A DNA stretch of 64,000 bases from Serinicoccus sediminis (GCF_004153545.1 NZ_SDVA01000003.1:1-64000); one strand, 5' to 3'; positions 46,231 to 55,445 are shown, counted from the stretch's first letter. Notes: a model not told the origin generated them from the letters alone. Made by a program: numbers and translations.

Positions 46231-47687
46231 CCCGCCGGGTGCCCGCCCGCCGCCGGTGACCCGCCCTCGCCGCCGAGGCCGACGCGGGCGGCCGCGGCGA
46301 GGACCGCTGCGAGCAGGAGGCCGTCCTGCGCGGGCGGCACGCAGCGCGGGTCCAGCAGGCAGCGCCCGTCGTGCACCCGGGCCAGGACAGCGGGGTCGCC
46401 GAGGCGCAGCGGACCGGCCAGGTCCTCCGGCAGCGCCACCGCCCACCCGGGCAGCGGCACACCCGGGGCGCCGCCACCACCGACCCGGCCGTCGTGCGGC
46501 ACGACCGTCGCCGCCAGGCCGTGCCGGGCCAGCACCCCCTCCAGCGCGTCGGCCCGCGCGCGCAGCCCGGCGGCCGGTGCCCGCCGGGCCACCGTGACCG
46601 GTACCGACCCCGGGTCGCGCAGGGTCGCTCCCAGGGCGGCCAGGGTGAGCTTGTCGACCCGCAGGGCCCGCGCCACCGGGTGTCGCCGCAGACGCTCCAC
46701 GAGGTCTGCGTCACCCAGCACGAGACCGGCCTGCGGGCCACCGAGCAGCTTGTCGGCGCTCGCGACGACCAGGTCGGCCCCGTCGCGCAGGGCGGAGCGG
46801 GCGTCCGGCTCGTCGGGCAGCGCCGGGTCCGGCGCGAGCAACCCGCTGCCGGTGTCGACGACCAGCGGCAGGCCCGCGCCCCGGGACACCTCGGCCAGCT
46901 CGGCGACCGGCACGTCGGAGGTGAAGCCGGTCACCCGGTAGTTGCCCGGGTGCACCTTGAGCAGGGCTGCCACGTCGGGTCCGTCGGCCGGTGCCGGGGC
47001 AGGCGACGCGCCGGCCGAGCCCGGGGCGGCCCGTCCGGCGAGGGCGCGCTCGTAGTCGGCCCGGTGCGTCCGGTTCGTGGTGCCGACCTCGTGCAGCCGG
47101 GCGCCGCTGGACTCCACGAGCTCGGTCAGCCGGAAGCCGTCGCCGATCTCGACGAGCTCGCCGCGGCTCACCACCACCTCGCGCCCCGCCGCCAGCGCGG
47201 TCATCGCGAGGAGCAGGGCGGCCGCCCCGTTGTTGACGACGAGGGCGGCCCCGGCCTCGGGCACCGCCTGCAGGAGCGCGTCCTGCACCGCGGCACCCCG
47301 GGGTCCGCGGCGGCCGGTCACCAGGTCCAGCTCGACGTCGGCGTAGCCGGCGGCGTCCAGGAGCGCGGCGGTGGCGGCCTCCCCCAGCGGGGCCCGGCCC
47401 AGGTTGGTGTGGACGACGACACCGGTGGCGTTGAGGACCGGCCGGGTGCACCCGGGGACGGTGCGGGCGCGCAGACGCGCGGCGAGGTCGTCGACGACCT
47501 GCGTCGGGGAGAGGTGGCCTCCGCGGGCCTGCCGCAGGACCTCCTGCGCGAGCGGCAGGGCGCGGGCGCGACCGAGCCGGGCGACGTCGTCGGCCACCGC
47601 GGGATGGGCGAGCACGACGTCGACGGGGGGTATGCCGCGGCGCGGGTCGGGGGGACCGGGTGCGGGTCGGGGAGGGGGATGGGCCAC
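46227..47687 (-). CDS. selA: L-seryl-tRNA(Sec) selenium transferase
   Basis: About 486 residues. SelA, a PLP enzyme, turns Ser-tRNA(Sec) into Sec-tRNA(Sec) with selenophosphate. Signatures: NATGVVVHTNLGRAPLG, YADVELDLVTGRRGPRG, VNNGAAALLLAM, GELVEIGDGFRL, EVGTTNRTHRADYE, and the PLP lysine in VVASADKLLGGPQAGLVLG. The GTG at 47687 is chosen because GGGGAGG lies 6 nt upstream and because the upstream tRNA-Sec gene ends 51 bp away. The N-terminal 30 residues are proline-rich. An Ala/Pro insertion (AGASPAPAPADG) lies near residue 225. Confidence 0.95.
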   Translation of the reverse strand: MAHPPPRPAPGPPDPRRGIPPVDVVLAHPAVADDVARLGRARALPLAQEVLRQARGGHLSPTQVVDDLAARLRARTVPGCTRPVLNATGVVVHTNLGRAPLGEAATAALLDAAGYADVELDLVTGRRGPRGAAVQDALLQAVPEAGAALVVNNGAAALLLAMTALAAGREVVVSRGELVEIGDGFRLTELVESSGARLHEVGTTNRTHRADYERALAGRAAPGSAGASPAPAPADGPDVAALLKVHPGNYRVTGFTSDVPVAELAEVSRGAGLPLVVDTGSGLLAPDPALPDEPDARSALRDGADLVVASADKLLGGPQAGLVLGDADLVERLRRHPVARALRVDKLTLAALGATLRDPGSVPVTVARRAPAAGLRARADALEGVLARHGLAATVVPHDGRVGGGGAPGVPLPGWAVALPEDLAGPLRLGDPAVLARVHDGRCLLDPRCVPPAQDGLLLAAVLAAAARVGLGGEGGSPAAGGHPAG

Positions 47688-47738
47688 GGTGCGCCTCCCC
47701 TGTCGTCCCGGAGGTGGGGCCCGTCGCGGGCCGGTCGG

Positions 47739-47832
47739 CGGAGGCGGACAGGAATCGAACCTGCCAACGACGACGCGTCGCCGTTCCGCGGGTTTGAAAC
47801 CCGGGGGGCCCACCAGGAACCCTGACACCTCC
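47739..47832 (-). tRNA. selC: tRNA-Sec (anticodon UCA)
   Basis: 94 nt on the minus strand, starting GGAGGTGTCAGG. The anticodon TCA is centred in GGGTTTCAAACCC. The variable arm is long, AACGGCGAC/GTCGTCGTT with nine pairs, as in tRNA-Sec and unlike most tRNAs. The T arm is GCAGGTTCGATTCCTGT, with the G-U closing pair also seen in E. coli tRNA-Sec. Acceptor GGAGGTG pairs with CGCCTCC, discriminator G, and the eighth pair is mismatched. CCA is not encoded. It lies just upstream of selA on the same strand. Confidence 0.88.
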
Positions 47833-47852
47833 CCGCAGGACGTCGCCTGCGC

Positions 47853-47870
47853 CCCCTCCCGAAGGAGGGG
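47853..47870 (-). terminator. UUCG-capped hairpin between the two tRNA genes
   Basis: CCCCTCC (47853-47859), CGAA, GGAGGGG (47864-47870). In minus-strand RNA this is a 7-bp stem closed by a very stable C(UUCG)G loop just after tRNA-Arg, so it may terminate transcription or guide 3' processing. Confidence 0.6.
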
Positions 47871-47872
47871 AG

Positions 47873-47944
47873 CGCCCCCGGCAGGATTCGAACCTGCGCA
47901 CCCGCCTCCGGAGGGCGGTGCTCTATCCCCTGAGCTACGGGGGC
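47873..47944 (-). tRNA. tRNA-Arg (anticodon CCG)
   Basis: 72 nt on the minus strand without encoded CCA. Acceptor GCCCCCG/CGGGGGC, D arm GCTC-AGGGGATA-GAGC, anticodon arm CCGCC-CTCCGGA-GGCGG with CCG at 34-36, T arm GCAGG-TTCGAAT-CCTGC, discriminator G. All stems are fully paired. It stands 85 bp from the divergent argS gene, which encodes the enzyme that charges it. Confidence 0.97.
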
Positions 47945-48016
47945 AACGACGAGCAACTCTAGCAGCGTCGCGCGGGGTGGCCGAAATCCCCGTGCGGGCG
48001 CGGCTCACGGCGGCCC

Positions 48017-48022
48017 TAGACT
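48017..48022 (+). promoter_or_regulatory. Leaderless promoter -10 of argS
   Basis: TAGACT ends 7 nt before the GTG at 48030; no ribosome site lies between. Confidence 0.5.
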
Positions 48023-48029
48023 GGAGCGG

Positions 48030-49691
48030 GTGACCCCAGAACAGCTCGCTGCAGCCATCCATGCCGTGCTCACCGAGGCCGTCCGGGCCGGTGACCTGCC
48101 CCTGGCCGAGGGCGACCTGCCGGCCGCCGAGGCGCTGCGCGTGGAGCGGCCGCGGAGCCGCGACCACGGGGACTGGGCGAGCAACGTGGCGCTGCAGCTG
48201 GCCAAGCGCGCGGGTATGCCGCCGCGCGGGCTGGCCGAGGTCGTCGCCGCCGGTCTGGGCCGGGTCGACGGCGTGGCCGCGGTCGAGGTCGCCGGGCCGG
48301 GCTTCCTCAACATCACCCTGGACGCCGCGAGCGCCGGCGAGCTCGCCCGCACGGTCGTCGAGGGGGGCGCGGCCTACGGCCGCAACGACACCATGGCCGG
48401 GCGCACCATCAACCTGGAGTTCGTGTCGGCCAACCCCACCGGGCCGCTGCACATCGGGCACACCCGGTGGGCGGCCCTCGGGGACGCGCTGCACCGGCTG
48501 CTCGCCGCCAGCGGGGCCGACGTCACCGCGGAGCACTACACCAACGACGCCGGTGCGCAGACGATGCGCCTGGCCGGCTCGATCCTGGCCCGCGCCCGCG
48601 GCGAGCAGGTCCCCGAGGGCGGCTACGCCGGGGACTACGTCGACGCCCTGGCCGAGCAGGTGCTGCGGGCCCGCCCGGACCTGCTCTCGCTGCCCGAGCC
48701 GGAGGCCCTCGAGGTGTGCCGGGACACCGGCATGGCGCTGCAGGTCGCGGCGAACGAGCGGACGCTCACCGCCTTCCACGTGACCTTCGACGTGTGGTTC
48801 AGCGAGAAGAGCCTGCACGACGCGGGGGCGGTCGAGCAGGCCGTGGACCGGCTGCGCGGGCAGGGCCACGTCTTCGACGCCGACGGCGCGGTGTGGCTGC
48901 GCACGACCGACTTCGGTGACGACAAGGACCGGGTCCTCATCCGGGCCAACGGCGAGCCGACCTACTTCGCCGCCGACTGCGCCTACTACCTGTCCAAGAA
49001 GGACCGCGGGTTCACCGAGAAGGTCTACATGCTCGGGGCCGACCATCACGGCTACGTCGGGCGCCTCAAGGCCATCGCGGCCTGCGCCGGGGACGACCCG
49101 GAGACCAACATCGAGGTGCTCATCGGCCAGCTCATCAACATCAGCGGGGAGCGGATGGGCCGGCGCCGCGGCAACGCGGTCTACCTCTCCGACCTGCTGG
49201 AGTGGATCGGGGCGGACCCGATCCGCTACAGCCTGGGACGGTTCCCGGCGGACACCCCGCTGGACCTGGACGGCGAGGAGCTGCGCCGGCGCAGCAACGA
49301 CAACCCGGTCTTCTACGTCCAGTACGCCCACGCCCGCACCTGCAACGTCGCCCGGCTCGCCGGCGAGGACGGCGTGTGCCGCGAGGACGGCTTCGAGCCG
49401 GGGCTGCTGGAGCACCCCACCGAGTCGACGCTGCTCGCCGCCCTCGGCGACTTCCCCCGGGTCGTGGCCCAGGCCGCGCAGCTGCGGGAGCCGCACCGCG
49501 TCGCCCGCTACCTCGAGGGCCTGGCCAGCCACTTCCACAAGTGGTACGACGAGTGCCGGGTCCGGCCGATGAGCGCCGACGAGGAGATCACCGACCTGCA
49601 CCGCTCCCGGCTCTGGCTCAACGACGCCACCCGCCAGGTGCTGGCCAACGGCCTGGGCCTGCTCGGCGTGACCGCACCCGAGCGCATGTGA
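48030..49691 (+). CDS. argS: Arginyl-tRNA synthetase
   Basis: 553 residues, class I synthetase. An N-terminal additional domain (DHGDWASNVALQLAKRAG) recognises the tRNA D-loop. The ATP site is VSANPTGPLHIGHTRWAALGD (HIGH motif). The second class I motif is degenerate as usual in ArgRS: SGERMGRRRGN. The anticodon-binding DALR-type domain ends the protein (LANGLGLLGVTAPERM). Its GTG at 48030 is 7 nt from a TAGACT box and has no ribosome site. argS-hom-rho follows the actinobacterial order except that lysA is absent between argS and hom. Confidence 0.97.
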   Translation: MTPEQLAAAIHAVLTEAVRAGDLPLAEGDLPAAEALRVERPRSRDHGDWASNVALQLAKRAGMPPRGLAEVVAAGLGRVDGVAAVEVAGPGFLNITLDAASAGELARTVVEGGAAYGRNDTMAGRTINLEFVSANPTGPLHIGHTRWAALGDALHRLLAASGADVTAEHYTNDAGAQTMRLAGSILARARGEQVPEGGYAGDYVDALAEQVLRARPDLLSLPEPEALEVCRDTGMALQVAANERTLTAFHVTFDVWFSEKSLHDAGAVEQAVDRLRGQGHVFDADGAVWLRTTDFGDDKDRVLIRANGEPTYFAADCAYYLSKKDRGFTEKVYMLGADHHGYVGRLKAIAACAGDDPETNIEVLIGQLINISGERMGRRRGNAVYLSDLLEWIGADPIRYSLGRFPADTPLDLDGEELRRRSNDNPVFYVQYAHARTCNVARLAGEDGVCREDGFEPGLLEHPTESTLLAALGDFPRVVAQAAQLREPHRVARYLEGLASHFHKWYDECRVRPMSADEEITDLHRSRLWLNDATRQVLANGLGLLGVTAPERM

Positions 49692-49750
49692 GCGCCGGGG
49701 CACCCCGACCCCGCCCGGCACCTCCCCGCCCCGACCCCCTGGAGCCGCCC

Positions 49751-50734
49751 GTGTCCTCTCCCGCCGCCTCGTCCGTCCTGCGCGTCGCCCTGCTCGGCGG
49801 CGGCACCGTGGGGGCCGCCGTCGCCCGCCGGCTGCTGCAGCACGCCGACCGGTATGCCGACCAGCTGGGTCGTCGCCCCGAGCTCACCGGCGTGGCGGTG
49901 CGCGACACCACCCGGGCGCGGGACGGCATACCCCCCGCGCTGCTCACCACCGACGCCGCCGCGCTCGTCGGCGACCCGGCGACCGACGTGGTCGTCGAGG
50001 TCATGGGCGGGCTCGAGCCCGCCGGGTCCCTCGTCGAGACGGCCCTGCGGCGCGGGGCCCAGGTGGTCACGGCCAACAAGCAGCTCGTCGCGCGGCGCGG
50101 CGAGGAGCTGCACGCGATCGCCCGCGAGCACGGGGCGGGCCTGCACTACGAGGCGGCCGTCATGGCGGCGGTGCCGGTCCTCGCCGTGGTCCGTGAGTCG
50201 ATGGCCGGTGACGAGATCACCGCTCTCCGGGGGATCGTCAACGGGTCCACCAACTACGTGCTGGACCTCGTGGCCCGCGAGGGAGTGCCGTTCGCCGACG
50301 CGGTGCGCCAGGCGGGCGAGCTGGGCTACCTCGAGGCGGATCCCACCGAGGACCTCGAGGGGGTGGACGCCGCCGCGAAGGTCGCGATCCTGGCCCGGAC
50401 GGCCTGGGGCACCTCGGTGCCGCTCGACGCGGTCGAGACCCAGGGCATCTCCGGCCTCACCGACGCCGACTTCGCGGCCGCCGCCGGCAGGGGCGAGGTG
50501 CTCAAGCTCGTGGCGGAGGCACGACGCGGTGGCGACGGCCGGGTCCACGCCCGGGTGGCGCCCACCGCCCTCCCGGCCACCGACCCGTTGGCCCAGGCCC
50601 GGGGCGGCACCAACGTGGTGGAGATCGACGCGGTGCTCGCGGGCACGGTGCGGCTGGTCGGCGCCGGCGCCGGCGGCGACGAGACGGCCTCGGCCGTCCT
50701 CGGGGACGTGGTCCGGGCGGCCCGCCCCAGGTGA
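49751..50734 (+). CDS. hom: Homoserine dehydrogenase without C-terminal ACT domain
   Basis: 327 residues. It reduces aspartate semialdehyde to homoserine for threonine and methionine. Signatures: LRVALLGGGTVGAAVAR (NAD(P) loop), VVEVMGGLEPA, VVTANKQLVAR, IVNGSTNYVLD, and EADPTEDLEGVDAAAKVAILA with the catalytic Lys/Asp. The chain ends at GAGAGGDETASAVLGDVVRAA, the end of the catalytic domain; the regulatory ACT domain of about 100 residues found in corynebacterial Hom is missing. GTG at 49751 follows GGAG. thrC and thrB, which usually follow hom, are also absent here; rho comes next. Confidence 0.93.
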   Translation: MSSPAASSVLRVALLGGGTVGAAVARRLLQHADRYADQLGRRPELTGVAVRDTTRARDGIPPALLTTDAAALVGDPATDVVVEVMGGLEPAGSLVETALRRGAQVVTANKQLVARRGEELHAIAREHGAGLHYEAAVMAAVPVLAVVRESMAGDEITALRGIVNGSTNYVLDLVAREGVPFADAVRQAGELGYLEADPTEDLEGVDAAAKVAILARTAWGTSVPLDAVETQGISGLTDADFAAAAGRGEVLKLVAEARRGGDGRVHARVAPTALPATDPLAQARGGTNVVEIDAVLAGTVRLVGAGAGGDETASAVLGDVVRAARPR

Positions 50735-50977
50735 GGAGTGGTGGACGGTATGGTCCGGGGCTGCCCGCGTGTTATCGTGAGGGCGCCTCGTGACAAGGCC
50801 GGACACAACGGTGAACGGCTCCGAGGCACTCCACGCACGGGCCGTCGGCTTCGCGACGTGTCCTGATATCGAGGCCGCCCTGGTCGTCCCCGTGCTGAGT
50901 CCGACAGCGGTGGCACTCTGTGCGCCGCGACACCCTAGGCCCCGAACCGGTTTCGACCGAGGGGGAAGGAATCCCAC

Positions 50978-52990
50978 GTGACCGAGATCACCGACGCCGG
51001 CGCGACCCGTACGGGCGCGCTGAGCACCCTCCGTCTGGCCGAGCTCCAGGAGCTCGCGTCGGGCATGGGCATCACCGTGAACAACAAGATGCGCAAGGCC
51101 GACCTGGTCTCCGCCATCCGGGAGCGTCGCGGGGGCGCTGCCAGCACCAACGGCTCCGCCGACCGCCAGGACGCCATCGAGGCCGCCCTCGACCGTGCCC
51201 AGGCCGAGCGGGAGGACACCACCGGCACCGGCGGCGGGTCGCGCACCCGCCGCAGCCGCCGCGGCGGGTCCGGCGCGGGCGCGCCCCGCAGCGAGCAGGA
51301 GCGCCAGGCGGACGAGACCGTTGACCGCACCGGGGGCGAGACCGCCGCCGGGGGCGAGGGGACGCAGCCCCAGGACCGCCGGGACGGCGGCCAGCAGGGC
51401 CGGGACGGCCAGCGCCAGGACGAGCAGCGTGAAGGCGGCCAGCAGGGCCGCGACGGCCAGCGCCAGGACGAGCAGCGTGAGGGCGGCCAGCAGGGCCGCG
51501 ACGGCCAGCGCCAGGACGAGCAGCGTGAGCGCGGCCAGCAGGGCCGCGACGGCCAGCGCCAGGACGACCGCCGCCAGGACGACCGCCGCCAGGACGACCG
51601 CCGTCAGGGCGAGCGCGACGGGCAGCAGGGTGACCAGCAGCGCCGTGACGGGGACGGGTACGACGACGACGAGGGCGGTCGTCGCGGTCGTCGCCGCAAC
51701 CGCAACCGCAACCGGGACCGCAAGCGCGGTCGTGGCGTCCAGCAGGGCGGCCCGGGCCAGCAGGGCGGTGGCAGCCAGCAGGAGGCCGAGAGCTACTCGG
51801 AGGAGGACGTGCTCGTCCCCGTGGGCGGTGTCGTGGACCTGCTCGACAGCTACGCCTTCATCCGCACCACCGGCTACCTCCCCGGCCCGACCGACGTCTA
51901 CGTCCCCATGGGCCTGGTCAAGAAGTACGGCCTGCGCAAGGGTGACGCGGTCGCGGGGGCCATCAAGGCCCCGCAGGACGGCAGCGACGTGGGGCAGCAC
52001 ACCGTGTCCTCCACCGGCAACAAGCGGGACAAGGGCAAGTTCAGCGCCCTGGTGCGGCTGGACAGCATCAACGGCCAGGAGCCCGACCAGGGTCGCCGGC
52101 GCCCCGCCTTCTCCAGCCTGACCCCGCTCTACCCCCAGCAGCGGCTGCGGCTGGAGACCGACCAGAAGAACCTCACCACCCGGGTCATCGACCTGGTGAC
52201 CCCGATCGGCAAGGGTCAGCGCGGTCTCATCGTCAGCCCGCCCAAGGCGGGCAAGACGATGGTCATGCAGGCCATCGCCAACGCGATCACCACGAACAAC
52301 CCCGAGGTGCACCTGATGATCGTCCTGGTGGACGAGCGTCCGGAGGAGGTCACCGACTTCCAGCGCAACGTCAAGGGCGAGGTCATCTCGTCCACCTTCG
52401 ACCGCCCGGCGAGCGACCACACGATGGTCGCCGAGCTGGCCATCGAGCGCGCCAAGCGGCTCGTCGAGCTGGGGCAGGACGTGGTCGTCCTGCTCGACGG
52501 CATCACCCGCCTGGGCCGCGCCTACAACCTGGCGGCCCCGGCCTCGGGCCGGATCCTGTCCGGTGGTGTCGACTCCGCCGCGCTCTACCCGCCGAAGAAG
52601 TTCTTCGGCGCCGCCCGCAACATCGAGGAGGGCGGCTCCCTGACCATCCTCGCGACGGCGCTGGTGGAGACCGGCTCCAAGATGGACGAGGTCATCTTCG
52701 AGGAGTTCAAGGGCACCGGCAACATGGAGCTCAAGCTCTCCCGCCACCTGGCCGACCGCCGGACCTTCCCGGCCGTGGACGTCAACGCCTCGAGCACCCG
52801 GCGTGAGGAGATCCTCATGTCCTCCGAGGAGCTCAAGATCATGTGGAAGCTGCGCCGCGTGCTGTCCGCGCTGGACCAGCAGCAGGGAATCGAGCTGCTC
52901 CTCGACCGGTTGAAGAAGACGAAGCACAACTACGAGTTCCTCACCCAGGTCCAGCAGACCAGCTCGGTCCGGCTGGACGACGACGACTGA
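50978..52990 (+). CDS. rho: Transcription termination factor Rho with repeat-containing N-terminal insert
   Basis: 670 residues against about 420 in E. coli. Residues 1-60 have the Rho N-terminal SAP-like helices ([31 protein letters not shown]). Residues 65-270 are an actinobacterial insert rich in Gly, Arg, Gln and Asp, built partly of 16-residue tandem repeats ([16 protein letters not shown]), likely to bind RNA. The RNA-binding domain ([18 protein letters not shown]) and the ATPase follow, with P-loop [21 protein letters not shown] and [13 protein letters not shown]. The GTG at 50978 follows GGGGGAAGGAA. A 243-bp upstream region with a TATCGT box at 50773 gives a leader of about 190 nt, long enough for autoregulation. 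Confidence 0.95.
   Translation: MTEITDAGATRTGALSTLRLAELQELASGMGITVNNKMRKADLVSAIRERRGGAASTNGSADRQDAIEAALDRAQAEREDTTGTGGGSRTRRSRRGGSGAGAPRSEQERQADETVDRTGGETAAGGEGTQPQDRRDGGQQGRDGQRQDEQREGGQQGRDGQRQDEQREGGQQGRDGQRQDEQRERGQQGRDGQRQDDRRQDDRRQDDRRQGERDGQQGDQQRRDGDGYDDDEGGRRGRRRNRNRNRDRKRGRGVQQGGPGQQGGGSQQEAESYSEEDVLVPVGGVVDLLDSYAFIRTTGYLPGPTDVYVPMGLVKKYGLRKGDAVAGAIKAPQDGSDVGQHTVSSTGNKRDKGKFSALVRLDSINGQEPDQGRRRPAFSSLTPLYPQQRLRLETDQKNLTTRVIDLVTPIGKGQRGLIVSPPKAGKTMVMQAIANAITTNNPEVHLMIVLVDERPEEVTDFQRNVKGEVISSTFDRPASDHTMVAELAIERAKRLVELGQDVVVLLDGITRLGRAYNLAAPASGRILSGGVDSAALYPPKKFFGAARNIEEGGSLTILATALVETGSKMDEVIFEEFKGTGNMELKLSRHLADRRTFPAVDVNASSTRREEILMSSEELKIMWKLRRVLSALDQQQGIELLLDRLKKTKHNYEFLTQVQQTSSVRLDDDD
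51386..51568 (+). repeat. 48-bp tandem repeats inside rho
   Basis: Units start at 51386, 51434, 51482 and 51530 (the last is 39 bp). They differ at very few bases even at synonymous sites, which points to recent duplication rather than only protein-level selection. Each encodes 16 residues rich in Gln, Arg, Gly and Asp. Confidence 0.9.
51569..51613 (+). repeat. 15-bp tandem repeats inside rho
   Basis: CGCCGCCAGGACGAC occurs at 51569 and 51584, with a third diverged copy from 51599. They extend the end of the 48-bp array, whose last unit also ends in CGCCAGGACGAC, and encode RRQDD units. Confidence 0.85.
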
Positions 52991-53021
52991 GGACGACGAC
53001 CTGCGCGCCCCACCGGTCGCG

Positions 53022-53027
53022 TAGAAT
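53022..53027 (+). promoter_or_regulatory. Candidate rpmE -10 element (TAGAAT)
   Basis: TAGAAT lies 64 bp before the rpmE ATG in the gap after rho. It would give a leader of about 58 nt ending in the GAGGAGAG ribosome site. Confidence 0.45.
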
Positions 53028-53091
53028 GATCCGCCGGCCCACCGGTTCCCGCACGGGCGACCCGGGGACACCACGCCACCCGAGGAGAGAC

Positions 53092-53307
53092 ATGCAGAAG
53101 GACATCCACCCGAACTACGTCGAGACCCAGGTCACCTGCACCTGCGGCGCGTCGTTCACCACCCGTAGCACCGCGTCGTCGGGGCGCATCAGCGCCGACG
53201 TCTGCTCGCAGTGCCACCCCTTCTACACCGGCAAGCAGAAGATCCTGGACACCGGTGGGCGCGTCGCCCGCTTCCAGGAGCGCTACGGCAAGAAGGCCGC
53301 CAACTAG
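53092..53307 (+). CDS. rpmE: 50S ribosomal protein L31, zinc-binding (C+) form
   Basis: 71 residues. L31 bridges the two ribosomal subunits. The four-Cys zinc site of the C+ paralogue is present: CTCG near residue 16 and CSQCH near residue 38. In actinobacteria a C- form is used under zinc starvation by Zur control, so this copy is the zinc-replete one. The ATG at 53092 follows GAGGAGAG. A very strong palindromic terminator begins 12 bp after the stop, separating it from prfA. Confidence 0.96.
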   Translation: MQKDIHPNYVETQVTCTCGASFTTRSTASSGRISADVCSQCHPFYTGKQKILDTGGRVARFQERYGKKAAN

Positions 53308-53318
53308 CATCAGCGCAC

Positions 53319-53350
53319 CGCCGGCCCCGCGAGATCTCGCGGGGCCGGCG
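53319..53350 (+). terminator. Perfect 32-bp palindrome after rpmE
   Basis: CGCCGGCCCCGCGAGA (53319-53334) is followed directly by its exact reverse complement (53335-53350). In RNA it makes a stem of about 14 bp with a minimal loop. No T-tract follows. It is the strongest hairpin of the window. Confidence 0.8.
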
Positions 53351-53430
53351 TCGTCGTCCCGGCCCCCGGTGTCCTCGCCGCGGGGGCTCCACCGCCACCG
53401 AGCCGCGGCTCGTGACCCCAGGAGGACAGG

Positions 53431-54510
53431 GTGTTCGACTCCGCCCGGCCCCTGCTCGAGGAGCACGCCGACATCGAGCAGCGGCTCGCCGACCCCGCGG
53501 TGCACGGCGACCCGGCGGCCCTGCGCAGGCTCAACACGAGGTATGCCGCGCTCACGCCCACCGTGACGGCGTACCGGCGGTGGGAGACGGCCGCGGGGGA
53601 CCTGGAGGCGGCGCGCGAGCTCGCCGCCGAGGACGAGGGCTTCGCGCAGGAGCTCCCGGGCCTGCAGGCCACGGTCGAGGAGGCCGCCGCGCACCTGCGT
53701 CGCCAGCTCGTGCCCCGCGACCCCGACGACGACCGCGACGTCATCCTCGAGGTCAAGGCCGGTGAGGGGGGCGAGGAGTCCGCGCTCTTCGCGGGTGACC
53801 TCCTGCGGATGTACGTCCGCTACGCCGAGCGGCGCGGGTGGCGCACCGAGCTGCTCGACGCCACCCCCTCCGACCTCGGCGGCTACAAGGAGGCCCGGGT
53901 GTCGGTCACGGCCACCGGCACGCCGGCGGCGGGAGAGGCCCCGTGGGCGCGGCTGAAGTACGAGGGCGGCGTCCACCGGGTGCAGCGGGTGCCCGTCACC
54001 GAGAGCCAGGGCCGGGTCCACACCTCGGCGGCCGGCGTCCTCGTCATGCCGGACATCGACGACCCGGCCGAGGTCGAGCTGGACCCGAACGACCTCAAGG
54101 TCGACGTCTTCCGCTCCTCCGGTCCCGGCGGTCAGTCGGTCAACACCACCGACTCCGCCGTGCGCATCACGCACCTGCCGACCGGCCTCGTCGTCTCCTG
54201 CCAGAACGAGAAGAGCCAGCTGCAGAACAAGGAGTCGGCGCTGCGGGTGCTGCGGGCGCGGCTGCACCAGATCGCGGTGGAGGAGGCCGAGGAGGCCGCC
54301 AGCGCGGCCCGGCGCAGCCAGATCCGCACGGTGGACCGCAGCGAGCGGATCCGCACCTACAACTTCGGTGAGAACCGCGTCGCCGACCACCGCACCGGCT
54401 TCAAGGCCTACAACCTGGACCAGGTCCTGGACGGCGACCTCGACCCGGTGGTGCAGTCGGCGGTGGACGCCGACGAGGCCGCTCGGCTGGCCTCGGCCGG
54501 GGAGCGATGA
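53431..54510 (+). CDS. prfA: Peptide chain release factor 1
   Basis: 359 residues. RF1 reads UAA and UAG stops and triggers peptide release. The catalytic GGQ is in [44 protein letters not shown] and the domain-2 region [20 protein letters not shown] hold the stop-recognition part. The GTG at 53431 follows AGGAGGA. prmC, whose product methylates the Gln of GGQ, begins 80 bp downstream, a functional pairing widely conserved. Confidence 0.97.
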   Translation: MFDSARPLLEEHADIEQRLADPAVHGDPAALRRLNTRYAALTPTVTAYRRWETAAGDLEAARELAAEDEGFAQELPGLQATVEEAAAHLRRQLVPRDPDDDRDVILEVKAGEGGEESALFAGDLLRMYVRYAERRGWRTELLDATPSDLGGYKEARVSVTATGTPAAGEAPWARLKYEGGVHRVQRVPVTESQGRVHTSAAGVLVMPDIDDPAEVELDPNDLKVDVFRSSGPGGQSVNTTDSAVRITHLPTGLVVSCQNEKSQLQNKESALRVLRARLHQIAVEEAEEAASAARRSQIRTVDRSERIRTYNFGENRVADHRTGFKAYNLDQVLDGDLDPVVQSAVDADEAARLASAGER

Positions 54511-54589
54511 CGACCGTCCCGGGCACCGTGGCGGCTCGGGGTCGCCGGGACGACCCGCACCCACCATGCCGCGGGCACGCGGGGATGTC

Positions 54590-55441
54590 GTGAGCGTCGA
54601 CGAGCTGGTCCGCGCGGCGGCCCGTCGCCTGCGCGAGGCGGGGGTGCTCAGCCCGGAGGTGGACGCCGAGCTGCTGCTCGCGCACGCCATGGGTCTGGAC
54701 CGGGCAGGCCTGCGCCGTGCCCGGGTCCTGCGCGAGCAGGTGGGCCCGGCCGTCCACGGCGCCTTCCTCGAGCTGGTGGTGCGCCGCGCCGACCGGGTGC
54801 CGCTGCAGCACCTCACCGGCACCGCGTGGTTCGCCGGGCTGGAGCTGGCCGTCGGCCCCGGGGTCTTCGTGCCGCGCCCGGAGACCGAGACGCTCGTACG
54901 CCTGGCCCTGGCGACGCTGCAGGACCTCACCTCACCCACGGTGGTGGACCTGTGCACGGGCAGCGGGGCCATCGCCCTGGCGCTGTCGCACCAGCGGCCG
55001 GACGCCCGGGTCGGCGCGGTCGAGCTGTCGCAGGAGGCCTACCGGTATGCCGTGGCCAACCGCGCGCGCACCGGGCTCGAGGTCGACCTGCGGCTCGGCG
55101 CGGCCCAGGAGTCCTTCGAGGACTGGCGCGGTCGGGTGGACCTGGTCGTGAGCAACCCTCCCTACATCCCGCCCGACGCCGTGCCCGTGGACCCCGAGGT
55201 CCGCGACCACGACCCGGGGCTGGCGCTCTACGGCGGCGGCACCGACGGGCTGGAGCTGCCGGGCCTGCTCGCCAGCCGGGCGGGGCAGCTGCTGCGCCCC
55301 GGCGGGGCCCTGCTCATGGAGCACGCGGACTCCCAGTCGGCCTCCGTGGTCGGGCTGCTCGAGCACACCGGCTGGCGGGACGTCCGGGACCACGAGGACC
55401 TCGCCGGCCGGCCGCGGGTGGTGGCCGCGACCCGCGCCTGA
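54590..55441 (+). CDS. prmC: Release factor glutamine N5-methyltransferase
   Basis: About 283 residues. PrmC methylates the GGQ glutamine of RF1 and RF2 with S-adenosylmethionine. The N-terminal helical domain is followed by the Rossmann methyltransferase: [26 protein letters not shown] (SAM motif I) and the catalytic [11 protein letters not shown] (NPPY). The GTG at 54590 gives the start [13 protein letters not shown]; an in-frame ATG at 54566 has no ribosome site. A strong hairpin follows the stop. Confidence 0.94.
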   Translation: MSVDELVRAAARRLREAGVLSPEVDAELLLAHAMGLDRAGLRRARVLREQVGPAVHGAFLELVVRRADRVPLQHLTGTAWFAGLELAVGPGVFVPRPETETLVRLALATLQDLTSPTVVDLCTGSGAIALALSHQRPDARVGAVELSQEAYRYAVANRARTGLEVDLRLGAAQESFEDWRGRVDLVVSNPPYIPPDAVPVDPEVRDHDPGLALYGGGTDGLELPGLLASRAGQLLRPGGALLMEHADSQSASVVGLLEHTGWRDVRDHEDLAGRPRVVAATRA

Positions 55442-55445
55442 CAGC

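Noticed and set aside
47873-47944. tRNA-Arg as an integration site for a genomic island (sel genes)
   Set aside because: No integrase, no direct repeat of the tRNA 3' end and no composition change were seen around it.
51386-51613. CRISPR-like array
   Set aside because: The repeats are directly adjacent, in frame and inside rho, with no spacers and no cas genes.
54566-54589. ATG at 54566 as prmC start
   Set aside because: No ribosome site and the extra residues (Pro/Arg/Gly) do not look like the PrmC N-terminus; the GTG at 54590 fits better.
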